Of a stretch of DNA of 64,000 nt, positions 1 through 10,304 are shown one piece after another. A model generated the notes under the pieces. The model was given only the letters and a program-made list of their open reading frames with translations. It made no database searches and had not been told where the DNA came from. Each line of letters starts with the position of its first letter. The first letter of the stretch is position 1. Both the position numbers and the translations under genes were made by a program. The stretch is from Clitoria ternatea (taxonomy: Eukaryota; Streptophyta; Magnoliopsida; Fabales; Fabaceae), in NCBI GenBank assembly GCA_037962975.1, contig CM075675.1, positions 9,946,001 to 10,010,000 of the forward strand. Direction: 5' to 3'.

Positions 1-203
1 ATAGAAATTAAAACCATTTACTTTTATGAAATTTACTTTCAAATATATTTTTAAAATAAATAAATAAATAAATAATTTACAACCATTTCTAATGAACTAT
101 GTTACTCACTAATTCATTAATAAGATGGTAATTTGAGAAATTACAACAAATATAAGTTAAATGATCATCATGCGTTTGGCCCAAACAACAGGTCCTTAAC
201 GCA
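1..203. other. AT-rich intergenic DNA
   Basis: No coding signal, RNA gene or repeat with recognisable ends is seen here. Confidence 0.5.
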
Positions 204-988
204 TAGTTTGGATGGATTGATTTTTAGGAAAGAGAAATAAAATCAATGAAATTGAATGAATTTTATGATTTTTCAATTGTTTGGATGAGAAGAAATTTGA
301 GATAGGTAAGAATATCAATTAATGACACCAATGGAAAAAACATCCACCTTACATGTATGTCATATGATTTGAATTTTTTTCTCTTTCTTTTTTTTTTAAT
401 GAAAATGCACTTCTTATAGCTATAGTGGTATGGAGAGGTAATATTAATGCACTATGTCCATTAGGATTAGGGAACGAAATTATGAAAATAAAAAAATTTA
501 AAAATTAATATTGATTTTTTACACTATTTAAAATAGTCAAAACTCTATTTGACTGTATGATCTTTTTTTAAGATTAGTCAAACTAAGTTTTGACCAACCT
601 GAACGAGAAAGGAACCACCCCTTCCATAATTGTGCAACGTAAGGTGATTCTCATGGGAGTAGGATTTTATCACAAAAAAATATTCAATCAGAAGTGCGAC
701 TTTTCTTCTTCACCTTATCATGTGCAACTTTAGATTTTGGCTTCCACAAATTACAACTTCTCCGCCTTGCAAATTGGTGTCCCATTTTATTCATTGGGCC
801 TCTTGTGTGCTTTTGTGTCACAATGGGAATACAAATGTGCCATGTTCTGTTTTAATGTTAATTATTTGACCTTTTCAAAAATCTTATGAAAAGTAATTCA
901 ATCCTATTAAAACTTTTACCCCATCTAAATTAATCAAAACATTTTTTTTTATTTTTTACCTATTTTATTTTAATCTATCCAAACACTA
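204..988. mobile_element. Non-autonomous DNA transposon (MITE-like)
   Basis: The left end reads TAGTTTGGATGGATTGATTT. The right end, read on the - strand, begins TAGTGTTTGGATAGATTAAA, so the two ends form imperfect inverted repeats of about 20 bp. TA lies at both outer edges, which would fit a TA target duplication. The 785-bp body has no coding potential. Superfamily (Tc1/mariner-like, PIF or hAT) cannot be decided from the ends alone. Confidence 0.5.
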
Positions 989-2256
989 ATAATTTTTGTA
1001 ACACCCTTGATTAGCTAGGATAAATCCCTCCTACTGGATCTTCCTACTTAACTAAGAGGTTACAAATTTAGATAAAAAAATATATGGAAGTTTTTTGTGC
1101 ACATAAGAAACACAAAACATGGTGGATCATCATCTTATCAATTATATCAGTTCATACATGATTCAACATTGTTTTACATACTCAAGATGAAATCAGTGGC
1201 ATACAAGCTTCCATAACTAAATAAAATACAACTCAAGTATCTTATACAAAAAGATAACCTAACTATTATAATGACGCCCTTAAAACTAAAGCCTAGTCAA
1301 GGTCCATTCGGAGGACGGATCCCGCTACTGCCGCTCTCCCTGGCGTCGATCTATCTCCTATAGGAATCCAAATTCAGAGTACGTCACTCCGAATCAGAAT
1401 CCTTGTCATAAAAGGGAAGAGATAGCCTCACGATAGACCAAAGCTTTGTTGGTCTTTCCCTTGTTGTAGCTATCCCAAGCTGTCCAGGTAACCTTGGGCA
1501 ATGATGTGTACTCTAGTGGAGAAGATCGTAGAGGAGGTGAAGTTGCTCCATAATACTCCTAATGCTCATCAACCATGACTTGCTGGAAGGAGGTCGAGCC
1601 ACGAGGATGAGGTAACTCTTCTTCCCTCTAAACCATACTCTTGATCACTCCCACATCCATGCCGAGAAGAGTTGATCTCATAACTTGTGCATCCAACTCA
1701 ACTAGAAGATCTTCGGGGATCAAAGGCAATCTACCTCGCATACAACATCTCTTCAATAACCCGCTGACCATGCTAAACAAAAAACGTAAAGGTGAGATGT
1801 TAACCCTACTTGTCCACCTCTTAACGGGAAGTATGTCATCACTAATGTTTCCCCTTACCATATCATCACATATCATAGAATTACCACTTAAGGTAGGGGA
1901 TATATTTCCCCTATATTCAATATCACCAATTCACATCATCATCAGGCAATTCATATTCATTATAAGACTATATCTTTGTCACACTTAATCTCATCATTTC
2001 TCATATAATTCTGCTCTACTCATCATATAATCATAAATAGCATACACATATTGCATCACAATCATTGCATGAATCATTGATATAGTACTAAATAGCCTAT
2101 ACTCACCAGATACACCAATATGCACAACACACACCATGGCATGCACAAATTATTATCACATTTAATAACAACACCTAGCCAACACAGCCCACTAGTAACA
2201 TAAGGTTAACAACTCACAACCTAAACTATTTTAATATATTTTAGTTTATAAGCAAG

Positions 2257-2261
<5 letters not shown>

Positions 2262-2309
<48 letters not shown>
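2262..2309. repeat. (TA)n microsatellite
   Basis: About 24 uninterrupted TA units inside the left arm of the outer LTR-like unit. Confidence 0.95.
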
Positions 2310-2312
<3 letters not shown>

Positions 2313-3714
2313 CAGACCCAGTCACAACAAATTATCACCTATTATATCACCAACACATTATTCACAATCACAAGTCACAATACGTCTTGTAAACATGAAT
2401 CATCAATTCACACAAATCATTACACAATCAACACACAACTTATAATCACAATCATCAACCAATTTATATCATCACTCATCAATGCATTTAGTCAACCAAG
2501 ATGCTATGCATGTGTTAGGTCCATTATGTATCTTTTTTTTCATTTAAATCTCATGATGCAAATGGGGCCCATCAACTCATCATCATCAATATCATCAACA
2601 TTATTAATTGTAACATCCCGTATATTTTTAATGAGATTATGTGTGGAGAAAATATTAAAAATTGTTTTAGGAATTTGTTTGACATTTTTAGGAATTTTTG
2701 GGAATTTATAAATAATTAGAGGCTGTGAATGTAAATAAAAATTTGATTGGTGGATTAATTATAAAAGAAGTAAATGGAACATGATGGCTTAAATGATGGG
2801 GGAGGTAACCGGTTGGGGAGGTTACCGGTTACCCCTGGTATTGAATAAAAGTGATTTCCTTTTCTCTTTCCTCATTTCTCACGAGGCGCCGTTTCTCTCT
2901 ACTTTATTTGCTTCTCTCCTTTCTTCTTCATCTTCTCTATCCTCCATCGCTGAGTTGCATGCTCTAGGAGAGGACCCTGTTTGCATCAAAACTGAGTGCT
3001 AAGCTCATTTCCGTGACTGTGGCCTCAAGGTGAGTCCACTGATTTGTTTTTATTTGTGGTTCCTTTTCCCTTCCGTTTCTCTGTTAGCTGAGTGACCTTG
3101 CATGGCTGTATACGAGTCTGTTCTCCACTCCTCTGGTGAGTGTAAGCTCAAATGTGGCCCTTAGAGCTGAGGGTGTTAAGTTAACGGGTTTTGCATTCCG
3201 ACCCGTAGGTAGTGGATCGAACAACGAAAGGCTGACTGACGGAGCTGAGACTGTGAACCCAGTGCTAAGAGGGCATAACCGACACCAGGAGCATATTATA
3301 GAAGCTTGGAACCGAGGTAAGGGGGTGTTCGAGTGATAATTAATTAGAATAGGACATGCTGTGAGTCCGAGTCATTAAGTTGATTGTGAAAAGGGTAAAA
3401 AGACATTACTGAATGAAAATTTGTATGTGTATGTGTATGCATGTGAGTATGGACACCGATTGGTTGAAGATCGGGTGTGTGGCTTGAGTTAATCATGTTA
3501 TGAGTTAAAATGTTTAATGTTGTGATGATCGGTGTTGTGGCAATGTGAAGCCGGGCTTGACAAGCAGGTCACCCGTGTGATGAGTATTTGATGTTATTAA
3601 TGGCCACTTGTGATGCATGAGAAATGTGAATATGTGATTATGTGGTATGGGACGGCTGACGGTATATTATAACCCCTCATTTTCGGCTCCCGTGGTTTTT
3701 ATGCCCAGTTGAGC

Positions 3715-3765
3715 TACCCAGTGGTCAAGTAGGACCCAGTGGTCAAGTAGGACCCAGTGGTCGAG
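3715..3765 (+). repeat. Short tandem repeat within solo LTR copy A
   Basis: A unit of about 19 bp (GGTCAAGTAGGACCCAGT) is repeated, with a third partial copy. The same phrase recurs beyond the copia insertion near 13316 and, inverted, in copy B near 39980-40100. Confidence 0.8.
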
Positions 3766-3789
3766 GTGGAGAGTCAAGCAGGACTCGGT

Positions 3790-5040
3790 TGTTATTCTAG
3801 TGGCCTCCTATAACTCGAGAGGGGGGGTGAATTGAGTTATGATAATTTTAAAATTTCTAAACGCACTTTTCTCAACTCTTAATTATGTTGTAATTAAATG
3901 TAAAAGAATATGACAGTGCACAACAGATTATAAGAAATAAAAGACAGAGTGTAGGGTTGAGAAATTTGCAAACAGTATTTATACTGGTTCGGCCAACCAC
4001 TACCTACGTCCAGTCTTCTCAAGTCACCCTTGAGGATTCCACTATTGTCAAAAATAGTACACTAGTACTTCCACACTTTGGCACAACCTTGCCCTTGTGT
4101 GAAGTATCACCAAGAGTCTCACTACTCTTGTATACAATACTTTGGGACACCTTCCCAAGCAACCAAGATTCTCACACTTTTAGTAAAGTGAACAAAGAAA
4201 TACTCTCTTATTTAGAGCATATGGACAAATTGAAGAGCAATAATAAGTAGAAACTCTACTTAGAAGAATATGGCCTTTAATGGTCTTAAGAGAGAATTGG
4301 AAGAATTGGTGTGTTTTTGCAAATGATGAGCATCCCTATTTATAGAGTTAGAAAGGCCTTCAAGAGGTGTGATTTTAGTGAATAAAATAATCAAAAAGGT
4401 ACCTCTTGAATAAAATAATAATTTATGAAAAGATATGAGGTTTCATCCATGTTTTTCTCGAAGAGATGTAATGTTTCAGCCTTTCTGACTTGGTGGTAAT
4501 CGATTACCATAAGTATGTAATCGATTACGTTAATTTAAAAACTCATCTTAACATGACCGTTAGTCTGTAATCGATTACAATAACCAAGCAATCGATTACT
4601 TGGTCAGTTTTTTTAAACGTTTGTTGAAACATTGACTTTTAAATCATTTTAAAACATGGTAATCGATTAATCTTTTGAGGTAATCGATTACTTTGAATCA
4701 GTTCTTAAAAAAACATGCTTTAAACCTTTTTAAGACATGGTAATCGATTACTGTTGTAACATAATCGATTACTTGAATCAGTTTTTGAAGTTAATACGTT
4801 GAAATCTCTTTATTTTGTATTTCAAAATGTCTTTAGACCTGGTAATTGATTACTTAACTGAGATAATCAATTACGATTATTAAAATTCAGACTTTGGTAA
4901 AATCTTAAGTCATTGATTATTATTATTTTTAATGGCCATATTTTTCTTTAATAGAGTCTTACTATGATTCTGCCTTGGTGTTGAATCTTCATGCTTGATC
5001 TTTGGCATTTTGTCATTATCAAAATCCTTTATGGTCTTCA
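3790..5040 (-). repeat. 3' LTR of the copia element
   Basis: 1,251 bp, nearly identical to 12039-13288; on + it reads TG...CA. It contains about ten copies or close variants of the palindrome GTAATCGATTAC between 4494 and 4875. Confidence 0.95.
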
Positions 5041-5056
5041 TTCTCCCCCTTTTTGA
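5041..5056 (-). other. Polypurine tract of the copia element
   Basis: On the - strand CAAAAAGGGGGAGAA directly abuts the LTR, the standard plus-strand priming site of LTR retrotransposons. Two more GGGGGAGA tracts occur upstream in the element (near 5188 and 5255). Confidence 0.85.
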
Positions 5057-5475
5057 TGATGACAATTACCTGTATACTTCTGTACAAAAATTGATGCATG
5101 TTACTTTTAAGATTAATTTCTTTTTGTTTGTTGTATTTGATTGGTCCTTGTGTTGTACTTCTTTTTTTTTCTGATACTAAAAGTACTCTCCCCCTGAGTT
5201 TTTGCAGTGTTTGCCAATGATTGATTTGATGCCAATGATTACAATGATTGCTATATCTCCCCCTTTGTCATTATCAAAAAGAATAATAAAAAATTGTAAA
5301 GTGCAATGGATAGTATATATATTGATGAAACGTAAACAGACAACCAACAAGAGGACTTGTTTTTCATAAACAAAAACGGAAATTATATAGTGATAGCCAA
5401 CAAAGCCAGAAGACTTGCGGTGCATAAACACAAATAGAAATTATTTAATAACAACCAATAAAGCAGAAAAATAGG

Positions 5476-6537
5476 CTAATCGGATGGTGGTGGAAAACGG
5501 GAGAGGAGAGTCTGCATGGTGCTGTCCACATGATCAAAACGGTCACGAACATAAGAACGGAGGGACTGGAGTTTGGTGGCAAGGTCAGTCATGGAAAGAG
5601 AGCCGGGTACAGGATCAGGATCCTGAGGAGGAGCAGAATGTTTGGGAATCCATTCGCCTTCAGCGTTTTGCTTGTATCCAAACGAAGAGAGAGCAGTTTT
5701 GCCAATGGCAAAGGATCGCTGAGGCTTGATGCACAGTTCATCAGAGATGGGAACATTGAAGTGACGAAGAATTCGGGTAATGAGTCCAGCATATGGAAGG
5801 GGAGCGTTGGCTTTCAGAGCCTTCTTCATGCGATAGCGAATAAGAGTAGTCCAGCTAAGAGGACGAACAGTTAAGAGAGACCACATAAGAACCAAATCTT
5901 CCTCAGTAATCTGGGCCAAGTTTGTGGTGCGAGGAACCAGAATGCGAACCAGAATGTAGTGCATGACCCTGCAACTAAACGAAAGAGAGCCAGCCAAGAG
6001 GCGGCCAGCACATTCAGCAGTCTCAGAACACACAAGACGACGGGCTTCAAGAGTGTTAAAGTCATGTTCCCAGTTTTCAGAGATGTGACCTTCATAATGT
6101 TCTCCGACCGACGGAAGTTCAGTGAGTTCATAAAAGATGCCAGAATCAATAACAATGGGGACCTTCTTGACTTCAGAAATTAAGCATCCATCAGTAATCT
6201 GAAGATTGGAGTAGAACAGACGGACCAGATCAGGATAGTGATCCTCTTTGATGGTGAGGAATGGGATGAGGTTCTGAATATCAAAAAATTGATAGCAGTC
6301 AACATTTTCGATTATTGGAAGATCAATGGATTTAGGGTCAATAATGTCTCGGCAATGAAACAAAGAGTAAAAGCATGTTTGTTGAGCAGAATTGGAGAAG
6401 AATTCCACAAAGGTATGAAGGGAAGGATTGGGTGTAGGCTGATCAGAGGAAGAAGAGGTGCCGAGAGTCCTCTTTTTCTTGGTTGGAACAGCAGGTGAAG
6501 GTGGGGTGGGAGTGTAAGTAGGAGAATGGTCAGCCAT
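5476..6537 (-). CDS. Third ORF of the copia element, downstream of pol (envelope-like position)
   Basis: A 353-aa ORF lies between pol and the 3' LTR. I chose the ATG at 6537 (MADHSPTYTPTPPSP); the open frame continues to 6867, but that upstream part mostly translates palindromic repeat sequence. Residues 1-50 are rich in Pro, Ser and Thr with a basic KKKR stretch. The middle (about 60-290) looks globular and resembles the plant-transposon domain often annotated PF20167 in retroelement-linked ORFs, from phrases such as LVRLFYSNLQ and the LxxMWSLL region; this is recalled, not searched. The C-terminus is Pro-rich, then possibly helical. I see no signal peptide and no convincing membrane segment, so an envelope role is not supported. 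Function unknown. Confidence 0.7.
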   Translation of the reverse strand: MADHSPTYTPTPPSPAVPTKKKRTLGTSSSSDQPTPNPSLHTFVEFFSNSAQQTCFYSLFHCRDIIDPKSIDLPIIENVDCYQFFDIQNLIPFLTIKEDHYPDLVRLFYSNLQITDGCLISEVKKVPIVIDSGIFYELTELPSVGEHYEGHISENWEHDFNTLEARRLVCSETAECAGRLLAGSLSFSCRVMHYILVRILVPRTTNLAQITEEDLVLMWSLLTVRPLSWTTLIRYRMKKALKANAPLPYAGLITRILRHFNVPISDELCIKPQRSFAIGKTALSSFGYKQNAEGEWIPKHSAPPQDPDPVPGSLSMTDLATKLQSLRSYVRDRFDHVDSTMQTLLSRFPPPSD

Positions 6538-6619
6538 GGAGTGAAAAACGGAGGAAGAACAAGATGAAGAAGATGGTGAATAGTGAAAAATAAGAGTGAA
6601 AGGAATGGTTTTTAACTGA

Positions 6620-7200
6620 GTCGAATGGAGGTAATCGATTACTTTGTCAGCGTATGTATATTGTAATCGATTACGGGAAGTGGAATGGACAAGTAACTGA
6701 TGGTAATCGATTACAATTTGATAGTGAGAGGGATGTAATTGATTACGGGGCAGTTTACGCGTGTTTGAAATGTCACAGGGGTCATGAGGGGACGTGACTG
6801 TGGCGTGGGAAATCGTGTGGAGATAGTGGGAAATGGGAAGGCTGACGGCTTCAGTGATGGGATGCATATTAAATGTTTTTGGTTGTATTTTAAAGTGGAA
6901 GGGAAAAATGATAATGGAATATTATATTATTTGGTAGTTACGAGGAAAAGAAATTAAGACACAAGATTTGAATGTTCAGAATATAGAGAGTCAGAGAATA
7001 TATATAATTTAATTTTTTTAAGAAAACGTAACGTGCAAAACTCTTGGAGAAGTCACATCATGGATAGTGGGAATCGATTACATACGGTGTGTAATTGATT
7101 ACTGAAGCGTAAGTTACTGTTCCACGTGGAGTTTTCACCTGTGTGACTACTAAAAATATATGATAATCGATTACGTGTTGCATGTAATCGATTATAGACC
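6620..7200. repeat. GTAATCGATTAC palindrome cluster in the copia interior
   Basis: Eight exact or near copies (around 6632, 6654, 6701, 6735, 7069, 7091, 7162 and 7183) lie between pol and the third ORF, matching those in the LTRs. Where translated on the - strand they read VIDY or NRLQ, which explains the repeated phrases in the extended third ORF. Confidence 0.85.
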
Positions 7201-7242
7201 AGTTTTTTTTTTTTTGCATGATAATAGTTGTTTCAATCAATT

Positions 7243-7520
7243 TTATGAGAAATCTATGATGCCTAACTCATTTCTAAGATTGAAAAAGTGTTCTTTAGGC
7301 AAAGGTTTTGTGAATATATCTGCGAGTTGCTTATGGGTCTCAATAAATTCTAATATACAATCACCTTTTTGAACATGATCTCTAAGGAAGTGATGTCTGA
7401 TTTCTATATGCTTAGTCCTTGAGTGTTGTACGGGATTTTTAGAAAGGTTTATTGCACTAGTATTGTCGCACTTAATAGGGATATGATCTAAATTAATTCC
7501 GTAATCTAATAGTTATTGTT
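7243..7520 (-). pseudogene. Frame-shifted C-terminal tail of copia RNase H
   Basis: The main pol frame ends just after the RNase H phrase AAGSCC. A different frame then continues with the usual end of copia pol: MKQ, a stop, LLDYGINLDHIPIKCDNTSA, HIEIRHHFLRD and QLADIFTKPLP, stopping at 7243. A small deletion of about a dozen bases plus a nonsense codon explains the break. RNase H of this copy is probably inactive. Confidence 0.8.
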
Positions 7521-10298
7521 TCATCCACAACAACTACCAGCAGCGACATACTCAGCTTCTGCTGTGGATAAGGCAACACTATTTTGCTTTTTACTGTGCC
7601 AGGATACTAAGGCTGACCCTATTAGATGGCAAGTACCACTGGTACTTTTTCTATCAGTTCTACATCCTGCAAAGTCAGAATCGGAATACCCGACTAGATT
7701 CCAAGATGTTCCCTTAGGGTACCATAGTCCTAGATTTCCTGTACCTATTAAATATCTCATGATTCTCTTTACTGCTTTTAGATGAGATTCTTTTGGATTA
7801 ACTTGGAATCTAGCACAGAGACAGACACTAAACATGATATCAGGCCTACTTGCAGATAAATATAGTAGTGATCCGATCATACCTCGATACATTTTAGCGT
7901 CAATGGATTTCCCAGCTTCATCTTTATCAAGATAGGTAGATGTGCTCATGGGTGTTGAGATGTTTTTGGCATTCATCATTCCGAATTGAGTCAATAGTTC
8001 CTTACAATACTTTGATTGATTGATGAATATACCTTCTTTAGCTTGCTTAATTTGTAGCCCAAGGAAGAAGTTCAGTTCTCCCATCATAGACATTTCAAAT
8101 TCGCTCTGCATTGCTAGGGAAAATTCCTTACACAGATTTTCGTTAGTTGATCCAAAAATGATATCGTCAACATATATTTGAACCAAGAGAATATTATTGT
8201 CATTTCTTTTGATGAATAAGGTTGTGTCTACCTTTCCTCTGTTGAAGTTATTTTCTAGCAGAAATTTACTTAGTCTATCATACCATGCTCGGGGTGCTTG
8301 TTTAAGACCATATAATGCTTTCTTCAATTTAAACACATGGTCAGGAAATTTTTCACTTTCAAAGCCCGGTGGTTGACATACATATACTTCTTCATTTATA
8401 TATCCATTTAAGAATGCGCTTTTTACATCCATTTGAAATAATTTAAAGTCCATATATGATGCAAAAGCTAAAAGCATTCTTATGGCTTCTAATCTAGCCA
8501 CTGGAGCATAGGTTTCTTCATAATCTATGCCTTCCTCTTGATTGTATCCCTTAGCCACCAACCTTGCCTTATTTCTTATGATTATTCCATGTTCATCCAT
8601 TTTATTTTTAAAAACCCATTTAGTTCCTATAATTTGATGGTTGGTAGGTTTTGGGACTAGTTCCCATACTTGATTTCTTTCAAATTGGTTTAATTCTTCT
8701 TGCATGGCTATTATCCAATTTTCATCATCTGTTGCTTCCATAATATTTCTAGGTTCTATTTGTGATACGAATGCCATAGAATTGCATGCATTTCTAAGAG
8801 ATTTTCGAGTTGTTACCCCTTTTGATATATCACCTATGATGTTGTCAATGGGGTGGTTCTTGTTGAACTTCCATTCTTTGGGTAGATCATTACTTGATGT
8901 TGGATTATCACCTTGACTGCTTATGTGGTCTTCCTTCTTTGTATCAATTTGAATTTGTTCCAGAGAATCTGTAATGTCTTCTAAAGATCTTTCTACACTA
9001 GAAGGGTTAGATTCATCAAAGGTAACATGAACAGATTCTTCAATGGTTTGTGTCCTTTTGTTATATATCCTAAATGCCTTGCTTGATAAAGAATATCCAA
9101 GAAAAATTCCTTCATCGGCTTTAGCATCGAATTTTCCTAGGTTATCCTTTCCATTATTTAGTACAAAGCATTTACATCCAAATACATGCAAATGGGATAC
9201 ATTTGGTTTCCTTCCATTATATAGTTCATAGGGTGTTTTCTTCAGAATAGGTCTAATTAATACCCTATTCATAACATAACATGCAGTACTAACTGCATCA
9301 GCCCAAAAATATTTAGGGAGATTATTCTCATTAAGCATTGTTCTAGCTAATTCCTCTAGTGATCTATTCTTCCTCTCAACTACTCCATTTTGTTGAGGGG
9401 TTCTAGGGGCTGAGAAGTTGTGTTTGATTCCATATTTATCACAAAATTTTTCAAATGATCTATTTTCAAATTCCCCTCCATGATCGCTCCTTATGCTAAT
9501 AATTCTAAAATCTTTTTCATTTTGGACTATCTTAGCTAGCCTTTTAAAGGATGAGTAAGCCTCATTTTTATTTTTCAAAAATAGAGTCCAGGTGAATCTT
9601 GAAAAGTCATCAACAATTACTAGGGCATAATAGTTACCACCAAAGCTTTTAGTTCTTGATGGTCCAAATAGATCCATATGTAGTAATTGCAGAGGCTTAG
9701 TTGTAGAGACAATATTTTTTGATTTAAAATATATTTTTACCTGTTTACCCTTTTGACAGGCATCACACATTTTATCTTTTACAAATTTTAATTTTGGTAC
9801 CCCTATGACTAGATCCTTTTTAATTATTTTATCTAAGTGATCCATGTGTATGTGTGCTATCCTTCTATGCCAAAGCCATGGATCTTCCTCATGAGTTATT
9901 AAACATCGGGCTTGGCTAGATAACAAATTATCCAAGTTTATCATGTAAATATTATTGATTCTTTTTCCAATAAATTTTATAGTGTCATTATCTTTCTCTT
10001 TAATTATGCATGTGTCAGAGTTAAATATGACATGGTTACCTTTGTCGCACAGTTGACTTATGCTTATCAAGTTGTGCTTTAGTCCTTCGACATACAGCAC
10101 ATTGTCAATAGAGGTTATAGGATCTTTTCCAACTTTTCCTATTCCAAGGATTTTTCCTTTGTTGTTGTCGCCGTAGGTGACGTATCCTTCTTCCTTCCTA
10201 ATTAGTGAGGAGAATTTTGATATATCTCCTGTCATGTGCCTGGAGCAGCCACTGTCAAAATACCAGCTTGACTGTCTACTGACCAAGCATACCTGCAA
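7521..10298 (-). CDS. Copia pol: protease, integrase, reverse transcriptase, RNase H
   Basis: About 925 aa. In order: aspartic protease with WYFDSGCSRHMTGD near residue 12; pre-integrase zinc region with HRRIAHIHMDH and CDACQKGK; integrase core with D, D and E in VIVDDFSRF, RSDHGGEF and NGVVERKN; reverse transcriptase from about residue 550 with the catalytic YVDD in LVQIYVDDIIFGS; RNase H with YSDSDFAGC and STAEAEY. It replicates the element through reverse transcription and integration. It has no clear ATG of its own: it lies in the same frame as gag, separated by a single TAA at 10307-10305, so readthrough or a recent nonsense mutation is implied. The 3' end is frame-shifted. Confidence 0.93.
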   Translation of the reverse strand: MQVCLVSRQSSWYFDSGCSRHMTGDISKFSSLIRKEEGYVTYGDNNKGKILGIGKVGKDPITSIDNVLYVEGLKHNLISISQLCDKGNHVIFNSDTCIIKEKDNDTIKFIGKRINNIYMINLDNLLSSQARCLITHEEDPWLWHRRIAHIHMDHLDKIIKKDLVIGVPKLKFVKDKMCDACQKGKQVKIYFKSKNIVSTTKPLQLLHMDLFGPSRTKSFGGNYYALVIVDDFSRFTWTLFLKNKNEAYSSFKRLAKIVQNEKDFRIISIRSDHGGEFENRSFEKFCDKYGIKHNFSAPRTPQQNGVVERKNRSLEELARTMLNENNLPKYFWADAVSTACYVMNRVLIRPILKKTPYELYNGRKPNVSHLHVFGCKCFVLNNGKDNLGKFDAKADEGIFLGYSLSSKAFRIYNKRTQTIEESVHVTFDESNPSSVERSLEDITDSLEQIQIDTKKEDHISSQGDNPTSSNDLPKEWKFNKNHPIDNIIGDISKGVTTRKSLRNACNSMAFVSQIEPRNIMEATDDENWIIAMQEELNQFERNQVWELVPKPTNHQIIGTKWVFKNKMDEHGIIIRNKARLVAKGYNQEEGIDYEETYAPVARLEAIRMLLAFASYMDFKLFQMDVKSAFLNGYINEEVYVCQPPGFESEKFPDHVFKLKKALYGLKQAPRAWYDRLSKFLLENNFNRGKVDTTLFIKRNDNNILLVQIYVDDIIFGSTNENLCKEFSLAMQSEFEMSMMGELNFFLGLQIKQAKEGIFINQSKYCKELLTQFGMMNAKNISTPMSTSTYLDKDEAGKSIDAKMYRGMIGSLLYLSASRPDIMFSVCLCARFQVNPKESHLKAVKRIMRYLIGTGNLGLWYPKGTSWNLVGYSDSDFAGCRTDRKSTSGTCHLIGSALVSWHSKKQNSVALSTAEAEYVAAGSCCG

Positions 10299-10304
10299 CG
10301 AAGA

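Noticed and set aside
1628..1988. Overlapping ORFs on both strands in the outer LTR-like unit
   Set aside because: No recognisable domain; chance frames.
5484..6498. Plus-strand ORFs opposite the copia third ORF
   Set aside because: Shadows of the - strand frame with no family resemblance.
6538..6867. Longer start for the copia third ORF
   Set aside because: The added residues translate the GTAATCGATTAC repeats; MADHSP at 6537 is a better start.
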